From the NCBI GenBank assembly GCA_911728435.2, contig OU452207.1:15711682-15775681 (forward strand): a DNA stretch of 64,000 nucleotides. The letters are read 5' to 3'. Numbering within the stretch: the first letter of the stretch is position 1; every line of letters begins with the position of its first letter. Under the pieces are notes generated by a model. It was not told where the DNA came from. It did no database searches and saw only the letters and a list, made by a program, of their open reading frames with translations. The position numbers and the translations under genes were made by a program. Shown here piece by piece: positions 20,035 through 31,238 of the stretch. This DNA comes from Apoderus coryli. Lineage: Eukaryota > Arthropoda > Insecta > Coleoptera > Attelabidae.

Positions 20035-21860
20035 TGTAACAAAATAGAACCCGCCACTGGCAAGCTTACAGATTACGCAATTCTAGAATGCATGGGTGGC
20101 AGATTGTTTTCTTTCCGAGAATTTTCAATGTCAAACATGCCCTTTTTTTTCTATCATATATATTCATAATAAGACGAAATATTCCCACAGATTGTGGACA
20201 GGATATCTTTTTTTTGTAAACATAAATACGAACGTACCCTAAACTATGGGGGGTCTAACACTTATCGATGTTTTAAATTATTTTGTTTTTAAGATAAGAA
20301 TGTTTATTACGTACTCTACAGATATTTATTCGGTAACAGTGTTGCCGATTTGCTCAAGAATTGCTTTCACTAAACATTGTCGATACGTTTATAAATTGTT
20401 TAAATTAAGGAATATGTTATGATCAATGGAATGTTGATATTAATTACTTGGTTTTTTTTTGCTTCCCAATGTCTGACTCTACCCAAGGGGATAACAATAA
20501 TAATAACAATAATAATAATAATATCAATAGTTATAGGTGAGTCTTGGGCAGTCTTTTTTTCGAACTGAGTTAAAGACTCTTGCTTTATTTATGAGTTATA
20601 TCTTGTCACTAATATAGTTGCTATATTACGGCAAAATGTCCTCACATTTAAATCAAGAGAAATATCTACATCACGTCGAATCATAGTTAGTATCTTGAAG
20701 CAATTATACCAATTGAATTGAATCGTGAAAATATTGTTGATAATTTCACAGAATTAAACCTCGTATCGCCATCTCTGGAGATACGCTTGAACCACATCGA
20801 ATAACAGAAAATAAAAGTACGACTAAAGAGTAGAAAATCAATAATTAGTGCTTTATTCTAACGCTGCGCAAGGGTTGCGCTCTGAAACTGGCGTCTTCGA
20901 ATTCCTATTGGCTATCATCCCTCTTTTGAGGCATAATAGGGGAGGTAATCAGAGTAACGTTCTGAAACAAAGTACCTCGCTAGTTCTTTTCAATTAAAAA
21001 GTCAGTTCTTGTTCGAGATCCAAGTAAGTCACTTCTAAATATATTTTCTTATAAGCTGTTTTAAGATTTATAATTTTTCTATGTTCATTTTTCTGATTAC
21101 AAAAATTCTTTTATTTTATTTTACTTATTTTTTGAGATTTTATTCAGAAGTCTATCAAAGCTGAATTATTGGTATAATTGCTTTAATTTTTATTTTAGTT
21201 TCGTATTATCTTTTTCTTTTGCTAATACAAAGTAACTGAAGACATTTAAGTGGAAATCAATGTAAATTATTCGTAATTACATCGATTTCCATTATGCTAA
21301 GTCTTTATTAAGAATAAATATTAGTTAAATAAGAGTTTTGTTCAATTAATCAATTGTTGATTATTCTATGTTTTAGTTTGTTTCTTTTTCTTGATTTTGT
21401 CTAGTTTTAATTAGATTTAGATTTTCTTTTAATAATTATTTCTTCTCTTTTATTCTTAATTTTAAATAAACATAAAGTTACCCCCTACAAAGAAATTGAG
21501 TTTTATTACGTGGGGACACAAAATGAATAAGTCTTGAAACAGTAGTGTTAAACAAGGTTGAAGTGTTGTGAACGACGCCAAAGTTGCTGTGACATCTAAA
21601 AAAGGTTTGATTAGCTATTAGTTGTTTGTTTCTTTCATTTATTAATTTGATTCTGTTATTATTCTTTTGATTATCATAATTTCGTTCTGAGTCTTTGAGA
21701 ATTACGCAATCATCTAGATTAACGCTCGTTAAATATTATGTATTAAATTCGAACCTAGTATATAGTAATATTAATTATCTTATTAGGGTTTAGACGGGAT
21801 AATACTCTCTGCATTCATTATCCTATCTATATATAACTCCGGTTAATTAGTACTACTACA
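20035..21860. mobile_element. Solo LTR inserted in the BEL-1 integrase
   Basis: 1826 bp bounded by TGTAAC and CTACTACA, with TACT directly before (20031-20034) and directly after (21861-21864). Removing it with one TACT restores the BEL-1 integrase frame (FIKDS followed by KLRKET). No coding sequence is present inside, which fits a long LTR left by recombination between two LTRs. The LTR family is not identified; a 4-bp target duplication fits Gypsy-type elements. Confidence 0.7.
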
Positions 21861-24395
21861 TACTGTCCTTTATGAAAAATGGACCAGCAAAGTCAATTCC
21901 AACTGATTGAAAAGGACGTTGCTGAGTGACTCTTTTTGCTGGTAATCTCCCATTTCATAATATGAAGTAACAGGCTTAACCTTAAAATAAGTTATGCATG
22001 AACGTAAAATTTTTTGAACAGTATTTCGACCATTGATAGGCCAAAATTGCATGCGGATAGCTGATAGAGTCATTTGCGCACCAGCATGTAAGTTGCGCAA
22101 GTGCTCATAAATTATTGCTAGTCTAGTGAAATGACCTGAGCTAGGTAAAAGTATAGGATGTTTTTGATCAAAAGGTAAATTTGAATTATTGAATCACCAC
22201 CAACTCTTATTAAATCGTGTTTATCAAAAAATGGACGTAATTTTAAAATTTTGCTTTTTATGGGAATTTTCTTTGAATGTCGTAAAATATTGTATTCTTC
22301 TGAAAAATAATTAATTTGTACAATTTTGCATAATTTAATAATTGCATTAGATAGTTCAGATTTTGTAAGATTACCAATATAGCGTGTATTTTTTGTTTTC
22401 ATTTTTGTATTGTGAATAAATCGTAAACAATATGCAGTTACCCTGTGTAACTTTGTAAATGATGAAAATTTGTTTATAATAAACAGATCTGTTGACACAG
22501 AATTGAAAACCTTTATAACCTTTTTGGTTTCGGGTATTTCAATATTTTTAAAATCGTACTGAGGTTTGTTAAAATGCAATTCTTTTAAAAATTGAGGGCC
22601 GTGCCACCATAGGTCACTAATCATCAATTTTTGTGGACTCATACCTCTGGAAATTATATCTGCAGGATTGTTTTCACTAGAAATATGTGACCATTGTAAA
22701 ACATTGATATATTGTTGAATTTCGGTTACTCGATTAGCAACAAATGTATTAAGTTCATTTGGCTGCTTTAAAATCCAAGCTAAAACAATAGTTGAATCGG
22801 AATAACAGTGTATGTTATTTTTATTAAAATTAAGGGTCAATATTAACCTATTGACTACACGAACGAGTAAAACAGCTGCACATAATTCCAAACGTGGAAG
22901 ACTGATACTTTTGAGAGGTGCTACACGAGATTTAGCACATATTAAATGAATACGTATATTGTTTGAAGAATCAATTGTACGTAAATAACAGCAGCATCCA
23001 TAAGCCTTTTGCGAAGCATCACAAAAGCAATGCAATTCTGATAAAATTGGGTTTAGGCAAGATATGTATCTTGGAATTTTTATATAATTGATATCTGAAA
23101 TATCAGTAAGAAATTCTTGCCAGGTTTGATGCAAATCCATTGGTATACTTTCATCCCAATTCAGTTGAACTTGCCACAAATTCTGCAAAATTAACTTTGC
23201 CTGGAGAACACAAGGACCAATGAGACCAAGTGGGTCAAAAATTTGTGCAGTGATTGAAAGTATAGTTCTTTTAGTTACACGAGGACATTGTGATTTGTGA
23301 ACAGAATATTGAAAATTATCGTGAAGTGAATCCCAGGTTAAACCTAATGTTTTTATGGTTTTATCATCAGAAATTGCTTTCCCAGTCACATTAGATTGGT
23401 TGACTAAAATATCGCTGAATATGGAATCGCAATTTGAAACAAATTTACGCAAATTAAACCCATACGATTGTAAAATATGAGTTAGATCGGAAATTAAAAG
23501 TTTTGCACTTTGAATTGAATCTGAACCTGATAGAAGATCGTCTACATAAAAACTAGATAGGATGATCTGCGAAGCTTGAGGAAATTCAGCTAAATTTTGA
23601 TAAGCAACTTCACGTAATGCTCTGATTGCTAAAAATGATGCCGAAGATGTCCCGTATGTGACTGTATTTAACTGATAATGAGATATTTCTTCTGATGAAT
23701 TAAACCTGAATAAAATACGTTGTAGGTTTCGGTCACGTTCGTTTACCATGACGCACCTATACATTTTCTCTACATCTGCTGTGAAAGCTACTTTGTGTAA
23801 TCTAAATCGAATGATGATATCCATTAAATCATCTTGAAGTTTGGGACCTACCATTAAAGTGTTGTTTAATGATAAACCACTTGATATTTTAGCAGAGCCA
23901 TCATATACTACACGTAATTTTGTTGTAGTACTAGACTCTTTTAGAACACCATGATGGGGTAAATAATAGATAATGTCGTTGGAATTAATCTGATTTGTAT
24001 TAAGTTTAGTCATGTGGCCTAATTCTAAATATTCTTGCATGAATTCATTATATTGTTTATGTAGTTTATTGTTTTTTGATAATTTCTTCTCCAAAGCGTA
24101 AAAACGATTAAGAGCGTTATTATAGGAATCGCCAAGTTCATGAATATTGTTTTTTGTTGGCAAATTGACAACTATTCTGCCATGAACATCGCGTGTATTT
24201 TGTTTGAACCTTTGCTCGCATTCTACTTCTTCTATGGAAAGTTGTGGATTGTTAGATATTTCCTCAATTTCCCAAAAACGTTCTAGTTGTTTCTGAAAGT
24301 TTTCAGAACTTTCTGATGAAAGTTGACAAATAGAATTATTATTGTTAGGGTTAACAGATATGGGACCTGATACTATCCAACCTAATTTGGTTTTT
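21861..24395 (-). pseudogene. BEL-1 RT, RNase H and integrase N-terminus
   Basis: Reads from a TGA stop (about 24397) in the GTI-stop-QKTKLGWIVSG stretch into the RT. Motifs: KLRVVYDGSAK, TADVEKMYRCV and the catalytic SFYVDDLLSGSD. RNase H follows with CFCDASQKAYGC, the LPRLELCAA block and YSDSTIVLAWI, then the ISSENNPADIISRG segment. The zinc-binding integrase N-terminus (HLRNLHAGAQMTL, FWPINGR) is split by frameshifts near 22185 and 21945. An open frame seen from 24163 is only part of this longer frame; its TTG start is not a real start. Upstream it is continuous with gag-protease. Confidence 0.88.
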
Positions 24396-26182
24396 TGTCA
24401 AATAGTACCAGTGTTATTTAAATGAATTTGGCCAATACATAAAAGATTCCAGAATATTGTAGCTCCAAGAGTCATATCTATTGGTCCGGGTTGGTTAAAT
24501 GTTTTATCCGCTAAATTGGTGTTTTGTGGGATTTTAATAACTGACTTATCAAATGAAAATGCAGGAAGGTTGTGCGAAATTACATCTGATATTAAGAATG
24601 GAACGTCATTCAATTGAAATGAGTTTGTTTGTGACTTTAGTGTTATTTTAGTTCTCTCAAAAATAGTAGTAACGCTTGAACCAAAGCCTTGAACTGAATG
24701 ATTAATAGCTTCTGAAGGTAGCTGAAGCTTAGAAAATATTTTCTTTGTAATGAAATTGGATTGGGAGCAGCTATCTAATAGTACTCTACAATTATGAGCT
24801 TTATTGTATTTATCAAAAACCGTTATAATTGCAGTAGAAAGCAAGACATATGATTGATTCAAATTATAATTTGCTAATAATGATTGAGAATTACTCGGTT
24901 TATTGTCAATTGTTGCTTGAGTGTGTGACAATTGTCTATTATCATGATTGTTATTGGAACTGTTTTGGTTGGGTGACTGATTTGGATAGTCTTGTGTGTT
25001 ATTGATATGCAATAATGTATTATGTTTTTGAGAACATGTTTTGCAAGTATGTTTACTTTGGCAATTCTTAGTTTGAAGACCTAAACGTAAGCAATTTTTG
25101 CAAGCTTGGTTTAGCTTTAGTTTATTTAGGCGCTCAGATGGTGATAAGCTTAGAAACTCATCGCAGTTATAAATCAAATGATTTTTATTACAAATGTAAC
25201 AATTTTTGTTATAATAATTAACATTAGTGGTGCTTGAATTACGATTTGAAAATTGTTGCTGGATCCTATTATTAGAAATGGTTTTCGATGAATGCAGATT
25301 TTCCAAAAATTGACACCGATTATTCAAGAATTTTGTGAATTCGGTTATAGTAGGTGTATCAGTCTCAATTTTTAATGAAAAATCTTCCCATTCACGCTTT
25401 GTCGAAAAATCCAATTTTGATTGCATGAGAAAAATAATAATAGTGTCCCAATATTCAATAGGAAGGCCTAATGACTCTAAACAATTAAGATGTTGTGTGA
25501 GAGTATCAATTAAACTTCTTAAAGCAACATGCGATTCTTTGTTGATATTTGGTATATTGAAAATCATTTGTAAATGTGATTGAATAATTATTTTTTTATT
25601 TTCAAAACGGTCGCATAAAATGTTCCATGCCTTTTCATAATTTTCAGCCGAAATCTCTAGTGAACTAATGACCTTAACAGCATCTCCTTTTATACAAGAT
25701 TTAAGATGCCCAAATTTTTGTATATTATTAAGAGAAGCATTATTATGAATAAGGGATTTATATGTATTAGAAAACTGCATCCATTTGTCATATGATCCAA
25801 AGAACTCTGGTAAATTGATTTTTGGTAATAAATTATCAGTAATAGGTAAATCTTTATCTTTATTAGAAATGTTTTTGTTAAAAGAATTTTTATTTTGCAT
25901 ATATTCACTTATAATAGCTTTAGCCTTACCTATATGCAGGAAAAATTTATTTTCAAATACTTCTCGTTCTTCTGTATGATCATTATCTGCATCAATTATA
26001 TCAATTTCTGTTTGAATAGATTCAAAATCATTAAATAATAAATTAGCCTTCTCTAACCTACCTTCTAATTCAAAAATATTTTCAAAATTTGCAAAATTAT
26101 TTACATAATTGGAGAAACGAGTGAGATTTGCTTTAAGTAGACCGCGCTTTTGAATTAATAATTTGATATTTTCATTACACAT
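24396..26182 (-). pseudogene. BEL-1 gag and protease
   Basis: Starts at 26182 with a BEL/Pao gag: a long helical N-terminus, then LPKINLPEFFGSYDKWMQF, the conserved BEL gag block, near residue 120. Two zinc-finger groups follow at about residues 330-390 (CYICNKNHLIYNC, CKNCLRLGLQTKNC, CKTCSQKHNTLLH). The retroviral-type protease has RVLLDSCSQSNFI near residue 475, where Cys replaces the usual Gly of DSG. The stop at 24396-24398 is a TGA in frame with the downstream RT, so the original gag-pol was one ORF. Confidence 0.88.
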
Positions 26183-26244
26183 GATTAGTAGGATAAAGAA
26201 ACACTGATTTAATACAAAAATAAAGAGAAATGTGAAAGAAAATT

Positions 26245-26640
26245 AAAATTTTCTGAAGTAATCCATCTTCGAGAGGAGTTGAATGTGTAAGACACAAATA
26301 AAAACAACGTCTACTCCACTAAACTATTCATATATTAGTATGCAATAAGCTTGCAACGCCAGACATGTTTCAGAAAACTAAGTTTCATCATCAGTGGCTC
26401 ATAATAAACAGTCACGCAGTCATTTTAGTTACAGTCAAAAACAGAATGGCATGGATTATATAAACATATAGAAACTGAAAGTGTTATAGCTCTTAGACAT
26501 GAGAATATTTTAAACTATTATGTAAAAACTTACAAATTAGTGGAAATTATTGGAATAAAATCTTATAAAATTAAAATATAAAACATTTTCTTATTGAAAA
26601 AAAAAGGAAACTCAAAATTATTGTGTTGTCATAGTATATA
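26245..26640 (-). mobile_element. PLE tail fragment with hammerhead, upstream of BEL-1 gag
   Basis: Shares the terminal block of PLE-B: on the minus strand a hammerhead, then GTGGAGTAGACG, then a CTCCTCGAAGATGGATTAC-like terminus. It sits about 60 bp upstream of the BEL-1 gag start and has replaced or displaced the BEL-1 leader, whose 5' LTR is not visible. The right boundary is approximate. Confidence 0.55.
26358..26398 (-). ncRNA. Hammerhead ribozyme motif
   Basis: Minus strand: stem I GCCA/UGGC, CUGAUGA, an AU-rich stem II (GAAAC/GUUUU with loop UUA), GAA, ACAUGU stem III, cleavage after C. The core is intact; stem II is weak. Confidence 0.65.
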
Positions 26641-26885
26641 AAATTTAGTCATTTTTATAGTTTCTTTTTGTATATCATAGTTTAGTTTAAAATCTTTATG
26701 AAAAATAGAACTTTCGAGAAATGGCAAACAGATTTAGTAGTTATTAAAAAGTTGTATAAATCAAACTGGACAGTAGGTACGTGACAGGATAGCAAAGATT
26801 GGACCAGGCTTGCTCGTATTTGTAAAAGATATTATGCAGGTCTGTTGCTGAATGTGTTTTGGTAGTGAGTGAACTGAGTATCGGG

Positions 26886-27362
26886 TCATTTGCCATATGC
26901 CAATGGCAACATCTAGCGTGAACAGGCAATATGCCGGGTGAAACACAGTTCACAAACCATGGCCGGACAAGAAGTAACAACTCCATTATATCCTATTGCC
27001 AACACTAAATGCGCCCGAATCCCCTAGCAGGGAGGCTTTATTTAAGAATTGCTTGTTACATAAAGCAACAAGACTTTAAGTTATGTTGGAAATTTGTTTC
27101 ACACAGAACCCACTGATGAGTCGTGGATCGACGAAACGGCCGTCTGGTGAAAGCATGGTAGTGTGAAACAAATTTCCAACATAACTTAAAGTCTTGTTGC
27201 TTTATGTAACAAGCAATTCTTAAATAAAGCCTCCCTGCTAGGGGATTCGGGCGCATTTAGTGTTGGCAATAGGATATAATGGAGTTGTTACTTCTTGTCC
27301 GGCCATGGTTTGTGAACTGTGTTTCACCCGGCATATTGCCTGTTCACGCTAGATGTCGCCAA
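26886..27362. repeat. Inverted repeat (about 200-bp arms) centred on a hammerhead
   Basis: The left arm (about 26905-27105) is the reverse complement of the right arm (about 27158-27360), with only the hammerhead and a few bases between them. The right-arm sequence recurs as a direct copy after the second hammerhead (27489-27712), and a 48-bp inverted scrap appears at 28084-28131. No protein is encoded. The arms include AATTTCCAACATAACTT, GGGGATTCGGGCGCA and TGTTTCACCCGGCAT blocks. Confidence 0.85.
27109..27148 (+). ncRNA. Canonical hammerhead ribozyme, copy 1
   Basis: CUGAUGA (27113-27119), stem II GUCG/CGAC with loop UGGAU, GAA, ACGGCCGU stem III, cleavage after GUC (27144), then UGGUG. 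Stem I proper has 3 bp here (CCA/UGG) but is extended, past an internal loop, by the long inverted repeat. Confidence 0.78.
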
Positions 27363-27446
27363 AAACATCTCTCTCTCTCAATCAATTCTCGTGCTAGTAT
27401 AAGCTCTTTGTAAATGTTGGAAATTTGGGTCACACTGCCTGCCGAT

Positions 27447-27488
27447 CACCACTGATGAGTCGTGGATCGACGAAACGGCCGTCTGGTG
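27447..27488 (+). ncRNA. Canonical hammerhead ribozyme, copy 2
   Basis: CACCA, CUGAUGA (27452-27458), stem II GUCG/CGAC, GAA, ACGGCCGU, cleavage after GUC (27483), UGGUG. Stem I is 5 bp and perfect. Further out, AUGUUGGAAAUUUG and the downstream CAAAUUUCCAACAU can pair, so the ribozyme lies at the tip of a longer imperfect stem. Confidence 0.82.
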
Positions 27489-27712
27489 AAAGCATGGTAG
27501 TGTGAAACAAATTTCCAACATAACTTAAAGTCTTGTTGCTTTATGTAACAAGCAATTCTTAAATAAAGCCTCCCTGCTAGGGGATTCTGAAGCATTTAGT
27601 GTTGGCAATAGGATATAATGGAGTTGTTACTTCTTGTCCGGCCATGGTTTGTGAACTGTGTTTCACCCGGCATTTTGCCTGTTCACGCTAGATGTCGCCA
27701 AAAACATCTGTC
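27489..27712 (+). repeat. Second direct copy of the hammerhead-repeat arm
   Basis: Near-identical to 27149-27362, differing at a few sites (for example GATTCTGAAGC against GATTCGGGCGC). With the first copy it makes a head-to-tail dimer of about 339 bp, hammerhead to hammerhead, which is the arrangement from which a ribozyme would release unit-length RNA. Confidence 0.8.
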
Positions 27713-27715
27713 TCT

Positions 27716-28072
27716 TAATAGGTATTAATTCTGCAAAAATAATTTCTACATTCGAAATTCCAGAGGCAGAACAGAACAAATATAAATATACAATGGATAT
27801 GCTCGATAAATATGTAAACCCTAGAATTAATGAATGTTTCGAACGGTATAATTTTTTGCAACGAACACAGAAGAAAGGTGAGAGTTTCTAACACTTTCTA
27901 ACCGACTGTAAATATTTAATAAGAAGTTGCAATTATAATATGAATGATCCTAATGAGAGTGCTGAAGATAATGCTCTTCGAGATAAAATTGTCATGCTAA
28001 TCAAGGACCACGCGACACGAGAAGCCTTATTAAGGGTCGATTAACTTACGCCAGCGAAAGCTATACAATTTT
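27716..28072 (+). pseudogene. Gypsy-like gag fragment
   Basis: Plus-strand fragment reading INSAKIISTFEIPEA, then YVNPRINECFERYNF, RTQKKGESF, LTDCKYLIRSCNY, DKIVMLIKDHATREALLR. This pattern is typical of gag proteins of Gypsy/Ty3 elements found in arthropods. In-frame TAA codons follow GESF (about 27890) and RVD (about 28041). It begins and ends abruptly next to hammerhead-repeat sequence on both sides. Only about 120 codons of gag remain. Confidence 0.6.
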
Positions 28073-28083
28073 GAGAGAGAGAT

Positions 28084-28131
28084 GTTTCTGGCGACATCTT
28101 GCGTGAACAGGCAATATGCCGGGTGAAACAC
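28084..28131 (-). repeat. Inverted scrap of the hammerhead repeat
   Basis: The reverse complement of the outer end of the repeat arm (the TTTCACCCGGCATATTGCC region) lies between the Gypsy gag fragment and the BEL protease fragment. The gag fragment is thus bracketed by opposite-facing pieces of the same repeat. Confidence 0.7.
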
Positions 28132-28137
28132 AGGTAG

Positions 28138-28812
28138 AAGATGTTTTAGCCAGCTAAGGTGTCACATCTGTAGCCGTCAACATCATACATTATTACACGA
28201 AGAAAGATCAGTTAATCAGCAAAGAAATCCTTTAGCTAATAACAGACCAGCAACACGTTATCCATCAACTCATACTAGACCAAGAGAGTCGCAACCACAG
28301 CAATACCGAAATAGTACCACTTCCAACCACTCATCAGGAGAAGAAAATACCGTTCTCCTCGCCACGGCACTTGTTACAGTCTCCACGCCATTCAACGACA
28401 AGCAACTGTTACGAGTCCTCATCGACCAAGGGTCACAATCATCCTTAATTACAGAAGACGCAGCTCAACGACTAGGACTTCAAAGAAAACGAGTCAAAGC
28501 AGAGGTTTCCGGAGTAGGTGATGGAAGCCCGAAAATTTGCAACTCCACAATAGACGTAACAATCAAACCAAGATTTCCAAGCCTGTTCTCATGCCCGGTG
28601 AACATGCTAGTATTATCAACATTGACACAGTCGTTGCCAAACCAACCAATATACATCGATAACAACGAGTTTCCAGACAATGAGCTACTAGCGGATCCCA
28701 CATTTATGAAACCAGGTCCCACAGATTCAATCATCTGTAATAAAACGAACGGGCAATGGACTTTACTGTTGTCCGGCCCTGTGGTTATGTCTGAGGTTTA
28801 TGGTTTATATTA
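28138..28812 (+). pseudogene. BEL/Pao zinc finger and protease fragment
   Basis: An open plus-strand frame starts inside a gag zinc-finger block (CFSQLRCHICSRQHHTLLHE), passes a Q/N/S-rich linker, and enters a retroviral-type protease (TVLLATALVTV, LLRVLIDQGSQSSLIT; the active site reads DQG instead of DSG). It continues through AAQRLGLQ and VSGVGDG to a stop at 28812. No RT follows in the next 600 bp, so either an internal deletion removed it or this is a separate BEL fragment from the integrase at 29403. Confidence 0.7.
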
Positions 28813-29402
28813 GTTTGGGAATATTATTTGGGTAGATTGTGTACAAATATTCTAAACTCGGTCATAAAATGTAAGGGAATGTTTTCTATTGATCTTATCG
28901 TCTATTGATATGGGTTTTACAACATCTGCAGGTAATGCAAGTATTATCTTTGCCTGAAGGAATGGTGACGTATCTGGGAGAACAACCTTTTTATTTCCTA
29001 ATCGAGAATATACAGTTGATGATTATGGGTGAGCCCAAAGATAAAAGCATGTATTGAGAAGAGAACCAGATGTTGTGGTTACAGTGTGATCTAAACACTC
29101 AAAACCATCGATAGATCTTCATGCAAATTAAATGTCGAACATTTTTGATTATATACTCCAGCTAATTGAAAAGCGTCACGGTTTCCCATATCAAAATAAT
29201 ATATATAACGGGCGAATAAAAAATTATGGGTTTTTGCCCAGTCGCAATCAAGCATCTTTATTAACGTCGACATACAAATAAAAATGTATCTTGTTTTGTA
29301 ATGTTCTCACCCTGTAAATGTATAAGGGTAACTATATCGTAAATGGCCCTTTTTTCTGGTCGGCTATTTTCCATCTAGGTACCTACTTCTCATGTATGTT
29401 AA
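28813..29402. other. Unassigned stretch between BEL fragments
   Basis: Only short ORFs without motifs. If the flanking BEL pieces belong to one element, about 1.5 kb of RT and RNase H have been lost here. Confidence 0.4.
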
Positions 29403-30132
29403 GTGTTTAGGAAAGACAATCGGTCTTTAGAAAAATTCTCTTCATTAAATAAAATGAAAAGAATACTTGCTTATGTATTGCGTTATATCCATAACATTAA
29501 AAATCCGAAACGTAAACGTTCGAGTCTTTTATGTGATTTTGAAATTCATTCTGCGTTGTTAGTTCTGATAAAGCATGTACAATATGTATATTTTGCAAAA
29601 GAAATGATATCAATTCGTAATAACCAAGTTTTACCGAAATACTTACGAAAATTAAATGTTTTTCTTGACAAAGAAGGCTTCCTTGGTGTAGGCGGCAGAC
29701 TTTGTAATTCGGAATTAGATTATGACAAAAAATTTCCATTCATTTTGCCAAGTCGTTGTACTCTTACAACGCTACTGATTAGAGATATACATAAATATAT
29801 CTTCTTTACATGCGGGTATACAAGCTACGCAATTTTTGTTGTTGCAAAATTATTATTATTTCTAAGAAAGTCATTCGACGAGTTATTTCTCAATGTCAAA
29901 GGTGTTGGAAAATTGATCCAACCACCTTTCAACCCCCAATGGGTAAATTACCAAAATTTAGAGTATCACAAGCTAAAGCCTTTTCGCACGTTGGGATTGA
30001 TCTTGCCGGTCCGTTTTCTATATCTACGAAACGCATGCGCGGTGCTAAAGTTACAAAAGTTTACGTGTGTCTCTTTATTTGTTGTTGTACCAAGGCAGTA
30101 CATTTAGAATTGTTATCTGAACTTACTATTTG
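29403..30132 (+). pseudogene. BEL-2 integrase N-terminal half
   Basis: Plus-strand BEL/Pao fragment: LNKMKRILAYVLRYIHN, then VLPKYLRKLNVFLDKEGFLGVGGRL and the integrase zinc region. A frameshift near 29810-29840 moves the reading to the next frame, which then gives CQRCWKIDP, MGKLPKFRVS, FSHVGIDLAGPF, VYVCLFICCCTKAVHLELLSELT. The catalytic acidic residues are not reached. The sequence is broken at about 30132 by non-LTR element A and resumes at about 37395 with the integrase C-terminus. Confidence 0.8.
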
Positions 30133-30481
30133 CCATCTGAAAGCGGCACGTGAGCAGAACCCTGAAGCAAAAATCAAAGGTTACAAACTTGTTGTTGGGG
30201 AAGATATTTACACGGTGAGAGAATTGAAACTCCTAGAAGCAAATTCAAACCTTGAAAGCGATGAAGAAAATGAGAATGAAGTATTTGAGTCAGCTGTAGA
30301 TAAGGAAAATGAAAAAAATGCGCAGACTAACAAGCAGCCTAGTGGTGGTCATCAGAAACGGAAAGCTAGTAACGGTGCTAAAAATATCGAAAAAAGGACA
30401 AAAATTAGCTACAGCCCAAAATCTCGGAACGCTGGTGGAAGTAGGCATCTCCGAAGTGCGCAAAGTAGTGGTTCAAAGTAA
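30133..30481 (+). pseudogene. Element A ORF1 C-terminus
   Basis: Directly fused in frame to the BEL-2 integrase by the insertion. It reads HLKAAREQNPEAKIKGYKL, VVGEDIYTVREL, then a charged, lysine- and glutamate-rich tail. There is no strong domain. Position upstream of an endonuclease/RT ORF suggests the end of a non-LTR ORF1, 5'-truncated. The fusion with BEL is an insertion artefact. Confidence 0.45.
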
Positions 30482-30697
30482 ATATATTGATTTTTTTTTT
30501 CCTAAGTACTAAATAGATAGGTACGATTTATTTATTTCGTTTGATTTTATTCTATTTCAGTCTTTTTTTTTTGGTTAATAAAAGTTCTTTTTTGTTATTG
30601 ATAGTGTAATAGATTTTTGAATAATAATCAATAATTACGTTAAGACTAATATATGTTCATTATATATTATAAGTTAGAATAAGTTTAATATTTGGTT

Positions 30698-31175
30698 ATG
30701 GATACCTACATAAGAGATTTCAATGAACGAATAATTAATACATCGGTAGCACATAACCTTTCCCACGCAAATGAATTGTTATCTTTTGATAAAAATAAGC
30801 ACTTCCGTATTTTTCACACTAATATATGAAGTATTGGGAAAAATTTTGCAAACCTAGAAGTAGCGTGGGAAACAATTAGCGTGAATTCTGATATAATAGT
30901 ACTTACAGAAACATGGAAGGTACTGAATGTAGATATTTTTGATATCAAAGGCTACAATAAGTTCTATAATAGTGGCGATATTAATAAAAATGACGGCGTA
31001 ATTGTATATATAAAAAATAATGTGCAGCATGATGTCGTATTTCTTGAAATAGCGAATGTAAAAGTTATTAGAGCCCTACTTAACAACGGTCAGGAAGGTA
31101 TTGGCATTACTGCAGTTTATAAGCCTCCCCCTATAAGTCCCAAAACATTTACCCAAGAACTAGACAATTATTTAC
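30698..31175 (+). pseudogene. Element A ORF2, endonuclease N-terminus
   Basis: ATG at 30698 opens ORF2 of a non-LTR retrotransposon. The apurinic-type endonuclease begins at HFRIFHTNI, with an in-frame TGA at 30827. The DIIVLTETW block carries the catalytic Glu, and NDGVIVYIKNN and ITAVYKPP follow. It is cut at about 31175 by element B and resumes at 34622. Confidence 0.75.
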
Positions 31176-31238
31176 GATATATATATATATATATATATAT
31201 ATCATAGGCGTACCTACATCGAGGGAAAAAATGATAAT

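Noticed and set aside
26744..27256. Short ORFs inside the hammerhead inverted repeat
   Set aside because: They are mirror or shadow readings of a non-coding palindrome; none has a motif.
29810..30481. ORF joining BEL integrase to a charged ORF1-like tail
   Set aside because: The join is the element A insertion point; the two parts belong to different elements.
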